Notes under the pieces: generated by a model | Database searches by the model: none | The model's input: the letters and a program-made list of their open reading frames with translations, nothing else | Told to the model about the DNA's origin: nothing | Made by a program: the position numbers and the translations under genes | Assembly: GCA_964426945.1 (NCBI GenBank) | Contig: CAYRSS010000017.1 | Span: forward strand, 1-64,000 | Reading direction: 5' to 3' | Length of the DNA: 64,000 nucleotides | From: CAYRSS01 sp964426945 | Lineage (GTDB): Bacteria; Planctomycetota; Phycisphaerae; UBA1845 | Shown here: piece by piece, positions 26,406 through 34,923 of the stretch | How positions within the stretch are numbered: position 1 is the stretch's first letter | How the letters are laid out: each line of letters opens with the position of its first letter

Positions 26406-26561
26406 ATGATGAATCGACGGTGGATGCGAACGGCGTGCCTGGTCCTGGCCGGGGCGAGCTTGACGCAGATTGGCACGTGTCTCTTCCAGATGTTCGCCCC
26501 GGTGGCGAGCCTCCTCGAGTCCTTCGGGCTCACCTACCTGTCCGGCGTGATCGCGCCCTAG
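26406..26561 (+). CDS. Very small exported protein (51 aa)
   Basis: ATG at 26406 opens a 51-residue frame: MMNRRWMRTACLVLAGASL is a clear signal peptide, followed by TQIGTCLFQMF and an amphipathic, Leu/Val-rich C-terminus ending GLTYLSGVIAP. It follows the terminator, so it must have its own promoter (not convincingly seen). The doubled Met-basic start resembles that of the 86-residue protein upstream, suggesting a common type. A chance frame is possible because of its size, but the signal-peptide pattern and position make it likely real. Confidence 0.5.
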   Translation: MMNRRWMRTACLVLAGASLTQIGTCLFQMFAPVASLLESFGLTYLSGVIAP

Positions 26562-26639
26562 CCGCGGCTCACTTCGCGGCCCGCTCCCTGTTCAGCTATT
26601 GCCCTGGAGCGCTCCCCGGCGGTACTTTCGGCCCCGGCG

Positions 26640-28928
26640 ATGCGCCATCCGGATTCGCCGGCGCTGCTCCGTGCACACGGCCGGATGCGGCGCTGCGCCT
26701 CCGCGGACCGGACGGCTGCGCTGCCCCCGTCCCCCACGATGCCCCAGACGGCTTCATGTGAGTTCTGCCATCTGCCCGCGCCGGGACTGCAGCCCGCGCC
26801 CGGCGAGCCGGTGTACTGCTGCTTCGGCTGCCGGCTGGCCGCGTCGATCACGCAGTCGCGCGGCGAAACCGGCCGCGCCGGGTGGATGCTTACGCGGCTC
26901 GGCGTCGCCGTGTTCCTCACGATGGGGGTCATGGTGTTCAGCGTGTCGATGTTCGGCCACGAGGTGTACGACGTTGAACTCGCCGCCGAGTCGGACTTTG
27001 CGCGGGACTTCACCGGCCTGGTCCGTCATTTCTCCATGCTGCTGTCGCTGGTCGTGTTCGGGCTGCTGGGTGTGCCGGTCTTTATCAGCGCGATTGATCA
27101 ACTCCGCCGCCGCGTCGCCTCCACCGACCTGCTGGTGATGAGCGGCGTGACGGCCGCCCTGGGCTACTCGGCGTGGATGACCTTCACCGGCGGGCAGAAG
27201 ACCTATTTCGAAACCGCCTGCATGATACTGGTGCTGCTGACCGGCGGGCGCTATCTCGAAGCGGTCGGCCGGATCCGGGCGTCGCAGGCGATCGCCTCGC
27301 TCGACGCCCTGTGGCCGGGCGAGGTGCGCCTCTTGCGCGACGGGCAGGAACTCTCAACCTCTCCCGGCGAAGTGCGGCAGGGCGACATGCTGATCGTCGG
27401 CGCAGGCGACCGCATCGCGGCCGACGGCATCATCGAGGACGGCCAGGGACACATCGACGAACAGCTCGTCACCGGAGAGAGCGTGCCGGTGACGCGATCG
27501 GCAGGCGACGTCGTTCGTGCAGGCACGCTGAGTGTGGACGGCAGCCTGCGGATCCGAGCGACCGCCGTTGGGGCGCAGAGCACGCTCGGCCGGCTGATCG
27601 AATTGCTGAACCAGGCCAAGACGGCCAAAGGGCGTTACGAGCGCCTCGCGGACCGCGCCGCCGGATGGCTGATCGTGGTGACGATCGTTACCGCGGCGGC
27701 GGGCGCGTGGCTCGGTTGGCAGCGTGGCGGCTTCGGCGAGGCGGTCATGACCTCGCTCGCGGTCATGCTGATCGCCTGTCCGTGTGCGCTGGGCATCGCC
27801 ACGCCGATGGCGCTGTGGATCGCCCTCGGGCGAGCGGCCGCGGCGGGCGTGCTCTTCCGCAGCGGTGAGGCGCTCGAATCGCTGGCCCGCATCAAGGCTC
27901 TGTGCCTCGACAAGACCGGAACGCTGACCAGCGGCCGCCCCGAGGTGTCGCGGTTCATCACGCGAACCAGCGAACCCGCCGCGGTGCGGCAGGTCCTCGC
28001 GCTGGCCGCCGGGCTGTGCCAGGGATCAACGCACCTGCTCTCGCGGAGCGTCGCCGCGTTCACGACTGAGCGACGCATCACGCCCGCGCGCGTCACGCAC
28101 GCGCGAACCGTGCCCGGCCGGGGCATGGTCGGCGTGTTCGCCTCCACACCCGTCAGTGTCGGAAGCGTGGCACTCATGGAAGAGACGGCCATGCAGTTCG
28201 ACGACCGAATGCGCAGCGAAACCCAGCGGCTCGTGGCCGGCGGCGAGGGCATCGCCTGCGTGGGATGGGATCGGCACGTGTCCGGCGTGTTCGCATTTCG
28301 CGAAACCATCCGCCCCGAGGCCCGCGAGGCGGTCGAGCGGCTGCGCGCGATGGGGCTGCGCCTCGCGGTGCTGACCGGCGACCACCGCCGCCGCGGCGAG
28401 GTGATCGCCGAGCATCTCGGCGTGCCCACGCTGGCGGAACTCACCCCCGACCGGAAGATCGCCGAGGTGCGCCGCCTGCGCGAGCAGACCGGCAGCGTTG
28501 CCATGGTGGGCGACGGCCTCAACGACGCGCCGGCCCTCGCCGCGGCCGACATCGGCATCGCCATGGGCTGCGGGGCAGACGTCACCCGCGAATCGGCCGA
28601 CATCTGCCTGCTCGGTGACGACCTGCGGACGCTGCCGGAGGCCATCACCCTCGCGGTCGCCGCGGTGAAGACGATCCGGCGAAACCTGTTCTGGGCGCTG
28701 GTCTACAACCTCGGGGGCATCAGCCTGGCGCTGGCCGGCGTGCTCAGTCCGATCTTCTCGGCGCTGGCGATGGTGATCAGCAGCCTGCTTGTCGTGGCGA
28801 ACTCGCTGCGGCTGTCGCGTTCGATCACGTTGGCCCCGGCCGCCGCTGCCCCCGTCGGCGACGCTGCACCCCCGCCGGCCCCGGCCGCGAGCCCGGAGCT
28901 CCAGCCCGTCGCGAGGGCCTCGTCATGA
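26640..28928 (+). CDS. Copper-type P1B ATPase, FixI/CcoI-like
   Basis: This 762-residue pump lacks a classic HMA domain; instead the N-terminus has a Cys-rich site (CEFCHLPAPG with YCCFGC) as in CcoI/FixI and CtpA pumps that supply copper to cbb3 oxidase or exported enzymes. Eight membrane helices are expected. Key residues: TGES loop, C380-P-C382 in the membrane, phosphorylated D424 (DKTGTLT), MVGDGLNDAPALAAAD. The last 35 residues are Ala/Pro-rich. An alternative start at 26739 (MPQTASCEFC) fits the family better than 26640; neither has a strong ribosome-binding site. It overlaps the TauE/SafE-like gene by four bases. Confidence 0.9.
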   Translation: MRHPDSPALLRAHGRMRRCASADRTAALPPSPTMPQTASCEFCHLPAPGLQPAPGEPVYCCFGCRLAASITQSRGETGRAGWMLTRLGVAVFLTMGVMVFSVSMFGHEVYDVELAAESDFARDFTGLVRHFSMLLSLVVFGLLGVPVFISAIDQLRRRVASTDLLVMSGVTAALGYSAWMTFTGGQKTYFETACMILVLLTGGRYLEAVGRIRASQAIASLDALWPGEVRLLRDGQELSTSPGEVRQGDMLIVGAGDRIAADGIIEDGQGHIDEQLVTGESVPVTRSAGDVVRAGTLSVDGSLRIRATAVGAQSTLGRLIELLNQAKTAKGRYERLADRAAGWLIVVTIVTAAAGAWLGWQRGGFGEAVMTSLAVMLIACPCALGIATPMALWIALGRAAAAGVLFRSGEALESLARIKALCLDKTGTLTSGRPEVSRFITRTSEPAAVRQVLALAAGLCQGSTHLLSRSVAAFTTERRITPARVTHARTVPGRGMVGVFASTPVSVGSVALMEETAMQFDDRMRSETQRLVAGGEGIACVGWDRHVSGVFAFRETIRPEAREAVERLRAMGLRLAVLTGDHRRRGEVIAEHLGVPTLAELTPDRKIAEVRRLREQTGSVAMVGDGLNDAPALAAADIGIAMGCGADVTRESADICLLGDDLRTLPEAITLAVAAVKTIRRNLFWALVYNLGGISLALAGVLSPIFSALAMVISSLLVVANSLRLSRSITLAPAAAAPVGDAAPPPAPAASPELQPVARASS

Positions 28929-29659
28929 TCCAATCCGCCCTCGTGTTCGCCGTGGGGGGGTTTCTGGGCTCCGCCCATTGCCTGGGCATGTGCGGCGGAT
29001 TCGCCGCCGCCATCGGCGCGACGGACATCCCGTTCTGGCCGGTGTTTCTGAGGCAGGTGGTGTACACCGCCGGGCGGGTTTTCACCTACGCGTTTCTCGG
29101 GGCCATGGGCGCCGCGATGGGTGTCTACCTCGCGCGATACGAGACTCCGCTGGTCAGCGCGCAGCAGGCGTTTTCCATCCTCGCGGGGGTCATCATGATA
29201 TTCGTCGCGCTGAGCGTGCTCGGCGTGGTGAAGCTGAAGTGGCTGTTTCCGCAGAGCGTCGGGGCGATGCTCGCACCGGCGTTCGCGCACTTCCTGAACG
29301 CAAGAGGATGGACGGGCTTCTTTCTGGCCGGCCTGGCGAACGGGTTCCTGCCGTGCGGGCTGGTGTATGCCTTTCTCGCCCAGGCCGCGGGCAGCGGCGA
29401 AGTGCTGACCGGACTGGTCGCGATGGCCGCGTTCGGCCTGGGTACCGCCCCCGCGATGATTGCGATCGGCTGCGGCAGCCGCTTGCTGAGCTACAAGGCC
29501 CGGCTCGCCGTCTATCGGCTCGCGGCGGTATTCGTGTTCGTCATCGGCGTGATGACCATTTGGCGGGCCCTTCCCGCCGGCGAGGGAGCCCCGCCCTGCC
29601 ATGACGTGCCGGTCGCGCGGGGCGCGGGCTCGGCCTGCATGGCCGATCCCGTCGTGTGA
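28925..29659 (+). CDS. TauE/SafE-like (DsbD_2/UreH-type) membrane protein
   Basis: The 244-residue, six-helix protein has two paired Cys motifs: GSAHCLGMCGGF near the N-terminus and GLANGFLPCGLVY in the middle. These mark the branch usually annotated as 'sulfite exporter TauE/SafE' or UreH-like, often found beside CcoI-type copper ATPases and linked to copper delivery or cytochrome oxidase assembly. Its ATG overlaps the ATPase stop (ATGA), supporting a joint role. The C-terminus (CHDVPVARGAGSACMADP) carries two more Cys. The last 228 bp are duplicated 4.4 kb downstream at 33828-34055. Confidence 0.88.
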   Translation: MIQSALVFAVGGFLGSAHCLGMCGGFAAAIGATDIPFWPVFLRQVVYTAGRVFTYAFLGAMGAAMGVYLARYETPLVSAQQAFSILAGVIMIFVALSVLGVVKLKWLFPQSVGAMLAPAFAHFLNARGWTGFFLAGLANGFLPCGLVYAFLAQAAGSGEVLTGLVAMAAFGLGTAPAMIAIGCGSRLLSYKARLAVYRLAAVFVFVIGVMTIWRALPAGEGAPPCHDVPVARGAGSACMADPVV

Positions 29660-29780
29660 CACGCCCGCCAGCTGGCCGATGCCCACCCCTATGAAGGGGC
29701 TCCAGTGGAACCCCCAAGTCCGGCGGCCGAGCACGTGAGTGCCTGGACCCCGCCTGAGGTCGTAAGCGCTCAGCCCGGAC

Positions 29781-32700
29781 TTAGCGCTGAAACTGCACGA
29801 AATCCGCCAGGTCCACGTCGCCGTCGGCGTCGAGATCAGCGCATGCGCAGCCCGGCGGCACCGGACTAGCGCCCGGACCCTCCATGCACAGGATGAACGT
29901 CTCGAAGTCGTCGCCCGGATCGCCCGGGCAGAGATCACAGAGATCGGCCACGCCGTCGCTGTCGCCGTCGGCACACGTGGTGCCGTCGCCCTGGTACTGC
30001 CCGGACTGCGACGGACAATCATCCACTTCCCGAACTTCGCATCCGCCCGAGGTCAGACAGCACGCACCGCAGGGTCTGAAGGCCTCCAGCAATCGACAGG
30101 TTTGGCCGGTCGCAAGTTCACCCGGATCGATTGTTGCACCGAACTCGCCTGTGCCGTTCTCGACGCCTACGCTGGCGGTCAACGGCGGCGAACCCTCGAT
30201 CGCGCCGTAGCGGTACTCGATCTTGCCGCCCGGAAACAGAATGGCTTGAAAGGTGTTCGCTCCCGTCGTCGCGCCAATCCGGCGCAGCATGTGCCACTGC
30301 ACCACGAAGCGCGTCGGGTTGCTCAGCGTCTGGTAGTAGACATCGCCCGCCACATTCGGCACGAAGTCATCCCAGAGCGGGCAGATCAGGTTGTTGGGGG
30401 CTCCGGGGTCGGGGATCGGGAGGTTGAAAAACGAACCGATCCCGCTCGGGTCGAAGCCCGCGCAGCCGTTGGGCGAGATGTGGATCGTGGTGTACGAGTG
30501 GTTGAAGAAGGGGAAGCTGAAGCCGATCGGGATGTCGAGGTCAGGGCTGTCGTCCGTGCTGCTTGCGTTGGGAGCGAGCGTACCGGTCGACGAGATGTCC
30601 TCCAGCGCGTGGGCACAAGCGGTCACCGTGTAGCCGGGCTGCGGGCAGGGATCGCACGCGTCCCCCACTCCATCCTGATCGGAGTCGAGCTGGTCCGTGT
30701 TGGGATCGAACGGGCAGTTGTCGCATTGATCGCCGACGAAGTCGAGATCGCCATCCGACTGGTCGGCGTTGGGGTCAACGCGGCAGTTGTCGCACAGGTC
30801 AGGAAACCCGTCGACGTCGACGTCGAAGATCCCGATCTCGAAGGCGTATGCCGAGCCTGAATTCTGGGGGAGGTTGGAACGCGCTCCGATCAGGAGGCTA
30901 TCACCCGCGACCGCGCACGCACTACCGAACAGGTCGCCCGCCTGCGCATCGGATGGCGTCAGTTTCTGACGTTCGAACCAGCTCGAACCCGTGCGCACGA
31001 ACAGGTAGGCAGCGCCAGAACTGGCGCCGGCCTGGTTGGATTCGAAGGCCCCGACGACAGCCGTGTGACCGGCGAGGGCAATCGAGACCCCGAACGAACT
31101 GAGTGCCGTCGCATCAGACGCGGTCAGCTTCGCCTCCTGACTCCAAGTGCCCCCGGACCGCACGAAGACGTACGCCGAGCCGGACCGATCGCCGGCGTCG
31201 TCATCGAAGCGCGTGCCGATGAGCACCCTGCTCCCCGAGATCGAGGCTGACGTGCCGAACTCATCCCCCGCGGCACTGTCGATCGCGTTGAGTTTCGCCT
31301 GCTGGGACCACGACATGTCTGAGCCGGTGAATACGTAGGCGGATCCGGAACCGGCCCCGCCGGGACCCGGGTCGAGACGCGCCGTCACAACCGCGGTGTC
31401 GCCCGAGATGGCGACCGCCGTCCCGAACAGCGCACCCGCCACGCCGTCCAATGCGGTGAGCTTCGCCCGCTGGGTCCAAGTGCTCCCGGATCGGACGAAG
31501 ACATAGGCTGAACCGGAAGACTCACCGCGGTCATCGTCACCCGCGGCGCCGACCACCGCCGTGTCACCCAGGACCGCTACCCATGAGCCGAACAGATCGT
31601 CCGTCGCCGCGTCGAGTGCGGTGAGCTTGGCCTGCTGGATCCACGTGGCTCCCACGCGTACGAAGACGTAAGCCGAGCCCGAGCTGCTTCCTCCGTCGTC
31701 GTCGCCGGGGGCGGCGACGATGATCGTGTCTTCAGAGATCGCTACGCCCAAGCCGAACTGGTCGCCGGCCGCCGGATCCAGGGGCGCGAGTTTCGCCTGC
31801 TCCTCCCAGCCCATGCCGGACCGGACGAACACGTACGCCGAGCCCGAGCTCGCTCCTGCGTCGTCGTCGAATGCCGCCCCGATCACGCTCGTGTCACCGT
31901 CCACCGCCATTCGACGGCCGAACTCGTCACCCGCGGTGCCGTCCGATGCGAGCAGCTTGTCAAGCTCGAGCGCTCCCAGCTCGCACTCACACGCGTCGCC
32001 GGTGCCGTCGCCATCTTCGTCGGCCTGCAACGGATCGAACACCGCAGGACAGATGTCCGCGGCGCAGGTGTTGGCGGAGTATCCCGGGTCGCCGAAACCG
32101 TCGCCGTCGCTGTCGGTGCAGGCATCGCACACGTCTCCCTCGCCGTCCTCGTCTGCATCAGCCTGATTGCCATTGGGATCGAGAGGGCAGTTGTCGCAGA
32201 TGTCGCCGACGCCATCCTGATCCGCGTCAGCCTGATCACTGTCGGGATCGAGCGGGCAGAGGTCGCACACGTCTCCGACGCCGTCCTCGTCTGCATCAGC
32301 CTGATTGCCATTGGGATCGAGAGGGCAGTTGTCGCAGTTGTCCGCCACGCCATCGTTGTCGACGTCATCAATCTCGAACACGTACACAGCGCCGGAACTG
32401 CTGCCGGCGTCATCGTCATCCTTGACGCCGACCAGGATGGCATTGCCGGCGATGGCGACTGCGTTTCCGAAAGCATCTTGCGCGGCCGCGTCCGACGCCG
32501 TGAGCTTCGCTCCCTGCTCCCACTCGGTGCCGCATCGGAGAAACAGGTACAAAGAACCCGAGTTCGTGCCGTCGTCGTCGTCGGCGACGGATCCGACGAC
32601 GGCAGCGTCCCCCGCGATGCTCACCGAGTAACCGAAGGAATCGCCGGTTGCGGCGTCGAGGGCGGTCAGCTTGGCCTGCTGGACCCAGTTGGGGCCTGAT

Positions 32701-33674
32701 TGGACGAAGACATAGGCCGAACCGGAGCCTCCGCCGGCATCGTCGTCGCTGCGGGCGCCGATGAGGGTCGTGCCGTTGGAGACAGAGACTGAGTATCCGA
32801 ACTCGTCGCTCGGCGCACCATCGCCGGCGGTCAGCTTCGCTGCCTGGGACCAGCTCGTCCCGGATCGCTGGAACACGTAAACAGCACCCGCGTTGGTGCC
32901 GCGGTCGTCGTCCCCTGTCGCGCTGATCACCGCGGTATTGCCGCTCAGCGATACGGAATAACCGAAGAGGTCCCCGCCGCCGGCGTCTGACGCCGTGAGC
33001 TTGGCCTGCTGCATCCAGACGGATCCCGATCGGACGAAGATGTACGCCGAGCCCGAGTTGAACGGAACGTCATCATTGGAGTTGGCGCCGACGAGCACGG
33101 TCTCGCCCGAGATTGATACCGACCCGCCGAACCCATCTCCTGCTGCCGCATCGGAGGCGGTAAGCTTGAACTGCTGCGTCCAAAGGCCGGCCGACCGGAC
33201 GAAGACATAGGCTGACCCGGCGCTACTGTTGTCGCCAACCGCCCCGACGATGGCCGTGTCACCATCGAGCGAAACAGCGATGCCGAACAGGTCGCTGGCG
33301 GCCGCATCCATGGCGGTCAGTTTGGCTTGCTGCGTCCATGTTCCTGTGCCACCGGGATCGCGAACGAAGACATACGCGGACCCTGACCCGCTGCCGGCGG
33401 CGGCGTCACCCACGGCGCCGATGAGGGCGGTGTCTCCGGCGATCGCGACGGCCCATCCGAACTGGTCGAACTGCTCTGCGTCGAGGGTCGTCAGCTTGTC
33501 CGTCTCCGCCGCCCCTGTGACGCACGAGCATGCGCCCCGGAGGCGATCGCCGTCGCCCGCCCCGGCCGCGCCGCCGCCCCAGGTCTGGCCCGACGCGCCA
33601 GCCCACGGCCCAGCGCCGATCAGACCCGTGACAACGGCCGAAAACAACTGGACTCTGCGGCCTCGAACCTGCAT
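29781..33674 (-). CDS. Double FG-GAP beta-propeller surface protein (1297 aa)
   Basis: A signal peptide (MQVRGRRVQLFSAVVTGLIG) is followed by seven FG-GAP-like repeats of about 54 residues (about 55-435). A block of thrombospondin-3 calcium repeats (DADEDGVGDVCD type, 440-565), seven more FG-GAP repeats (570-945), more calcium repeats (to about 1015), a nidogen-like domain (about 1040-1200), a GACC module and a half dockerin-like end (DADGDVDLADFVQF) follow. Seven repeats per block fit two seven-bladed propellers. The start at 33674 has GGGAGG six bases upstream; codons open beyond it belong to antisense of the tauE fragment. It is probably a surface adhesin or scaffold; ligand unknown. Confidence 0.88.
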   Translation of the reverse strand: MQVRGRRVQLFSAVVTGLIGAGPWAGASGQTWGGGAAGAGDGDRLRGACSCVTGAAETDKLTTLDAEQFDQFGWAVAIAGDTALIGAVGDAAAGSGSGSAYVFVRDPGGTGTWTQQAKLTAMDAAASDLFGIAVSLDGDTAIVGAVGDNSSAGSAYVFVRSAGLWTQQFKLTASDAAAGDGFGGSVSISGETVLVGANSNDDVPFNSGSAYIFVRSGSVWMQQAKLTASDAGGGDLFGYSVSLSGNTAVISATGDDDRGTNAGAVYVFQRSGTSWSQAAKLTAGDGAPSDEFGYSVSVSNGTTLIGARSDDDAGGGSGSAYVFVQSGPNWVQQAKLTALDAATGDSFGYSVSIAGDAAVVGSVADDDDGTNSGSLYLFLRCGTEWEQGAKLTASDAAAQDAFGNAVAIAGNAILVGVKDDDDAGSSSGAVYVFEIDDVDNDGVADNCDNCPLDPNGNQADADEDGVGDVCDLCPLDPDSDQADADQDGVGDICDNCPLDPNGNQADADEDGEGDVCDACTDSDGDGFGDPGYSANTCAADICPAVFDPLQADEDGDGTGDACECELGALELDKLLASDGTAGDEFGRRMAVDGDTSVIGAAFDDDAGASSGSAYVFVRSGMGWEEQAKLAPLDPAAGDQFGLGVAISEDTIIVAAPGDDDGGSSSGSAYVFVRVGATWIQQAKLTALDAATDDLFGSWVAVLGDTAVVGAAGDDDRGESSGSAYVFVRSGSTWTQRAKLTALDGVAGALFGTAVAISGDTAVVTARLDPGPGGAGSGSAYVFTGSDMSWSQQAKLNAIDSAAGDEFGTSASISGSRVLIGTRFDDDAGDRSGSAYVFVRSGGTWSQEAKLTASDATALSSFGVSIALAGHTAVVGAFESNQAGASSGAAYLFVRTGSSWFERQKLTPSDAQAGDLFGSACAVAGDSLLIGARSNLPQNSGSAYAFEIGIFDVDVDGFPDLCDNCRVDPNADQSDGDLDFVGDQCDNCPFDPNTDQLDSDQDGVGDACDPCPQPGYTVTACAHALEDISSTGTLAPNASSTDDSPDLDIPIGFSFPFFNHSYTTIHISPNGCAGFDPSGIGSFFNLPIPDPGAPNNLICPLWDDFVPNVAGDVYYQTLSNPTRFVVQWHMLRRIGATTGANTFQAILFPGGKIEYRYGAIEGSPPLTASVGVENGTGEFGATIDPGELATGQTCRLLEAFRPCGACCLTSGGCEVREVDDCPSQSGQYQGDGTTCADGDSDGVADLCDLCPGDPGDDFETFILCMEGPGASPVPPGCACADLDADGDVDLADFVQFQR

Positions 33675-33827
33675 GACATGCCTCCCAGGAGGGGTTCCCC
33701 CCGAGAGGAAGCGGAATCCGCCCCGTCCCGACGCCAGAATGGCGAGATGCAGGGTGGCGGTTGGCACGCGCTGCGAACGGGCCCCGGGCGGGGTGTTGCA
33801 TTGTCTTCGGAGCGTCCGGCGGCCGCC

Positions 33828-34055
33828 TTCGGCCTGGACACCGCCCCCGCAATGACCGCCAGCGGCTGCGGCAGCCGCCTCGTGATCTACAAGACCCGGC
33901 TCGCCGTGTACCGCCTCGCGGCGGTATTCGTGCTCGTCATCGGCGTGATGACCATCTGGCGGGCCCTTCCCGCCGGCGAGGGAGCCGCGCCCCGCCATGA
34001 TGTGCCGGTCGAGCGCGGCGTGGGCTCGGCCTGCATGGCCGATCTCGCCGTTTGA
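33828..34055 (+). pseudogene. Duplicated 3' fragment of the tauE/safE-like gene
   Basis: These 228 bp match 29432-29659 without gaps, 202 of 228 positions by hand count, up to and including the TGA. The encoded end (LAVYRLAAVFVLVIGVMTIW) is the last membrane helix and tail of the protein. The 5' three quarters of the gene are missing, so it cannot work as a transporter. It lies in the 681-bp spacer 33675-34355, which otherwise holds the upstream region of the propeller gene and a small 7-bp hairpin at 34104-34120. Confidence 0.85.
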
Positions 34056-34355
34056 TACGCCCAAACGCCGGTCGAGCACCAATTTGCCGGGCTGACATCG
34101 GAACGCTGGCAGCGCCAGCGCCGCGCGACTTGGAGCCCGACACGGCCGACTAGCGCGACCCTGGCGGGCTCGGGCGTCCGGAGGGTATGCAGCGCGGTTC
34201 CTGTTTGATTCGTTTCCGAATCGCCACCATCGCCGGTCACGTGGATTCTGACCCCGTTGGCCGCCGACCAGTCACTCACTGCACGCCTTCTGTCCGGGGA
34301 ACTGCGTGCGACGGTCGACCGCCTCGCCACCCCCAGCCCACCTGCGCGTGCGTCA

Positions 34356-34790
34356 CTACCCGGGGCATGGCTCGAAACTGCAAACAAGACCTTCCTTCAC
34401 CAACTGCTCCAGGAACTCGGCGCGGACGTTGGGCCCTGTCCAGCAACCGTAGCCGAAGTTGTCGGCGGCAGAGAACTGCAGCAGGCCGCCGCGCTGAATC
34501 TTGACGTGCAGAATCGCTCTTTCCAGCCCTGCTGCCATGATCTGTCCGAAGATCGGTTCCACCGAATCGGGCGTAAGGCGAAGGATGACGAAATCCTGCT
34601 TCGGCCAGAGGGTATCGCGAACGAGCGGGGGACAGGCGCTGCGGCTCACGATGACCGCTTCGGGGAAGCGGCAGCGCCTCAGATCGCCCTCGAGCGACAT
34701 GGAAGCGTCAGTACCCAGTTCGATCATGAGACGGTGCAGGAAGCTCGCCGGGCTCTCCAGGACGATGCTGTGCGATGGCGAAATGCTCAT
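34356..34790 (-). CDS. Hypothetical protein (144 aa)
   Basis: This 144-residue, apparently soluble protein (starting MSISPSHSIVLESPASF) has no recognised family. Features: an acidic/hydrophobic N-terminal half, the phrase QDFVILRLTPDSVEPIF, a central HVKIQRGGLLQFSAADNF, and a Cys-containing end (FEPCPG). The start at 34790 follows GGAG eight bases upstream; an in-frame start at 34847 lacks this. Codon pattern resembles its neighbours. It lies 133 bp from nadE on the same strand, possibly in one transcript, and next to the tauE fragment, so it may be part of the rearranged segment. Confidence 0.55.
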   Translation of the reverse strand: MSISPSHSIVLESPASFLHRLMIELGTDASMSLEGDLRRCRFPEAVIVSRSACPPLVRDTLWPKQDFVILRLTPDSVEPIFGQIMAAGLERAILHVKIQRGGLLQFSAADNFGYGCWTGPNVRAEFLEQLVKEGLVCSFEPCPG

Positions 34791-34923
34791 GATCGAACTC
34801 CGAGTTCCAGCAGAATGCGACGCTGATGGAGCAGAACCGCGCTCCAATCACTGCAGAAAGGTGTCAGACGCACACACGCCAAGCTTCGGCGCTGCTCCAG
34901 CCTCCGGAGTCACGTGAACAGGA

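Noticed and set aside
30840..33520. Tandem DNA repeats that at first sight look like a repeat array
   Set aside because: The period of about 160 bp equals one FG-GAP blade; the repetition is protein structure, not a CRISPR or satellite array.
33675..34082. N-terminal extension of the propeller protein to 34082
   Set aside because: The extra codons are antisense of the tauE fragment and have no signal peptide; the ATG at 33674 has a good ribosome-binding site and signal sequence.
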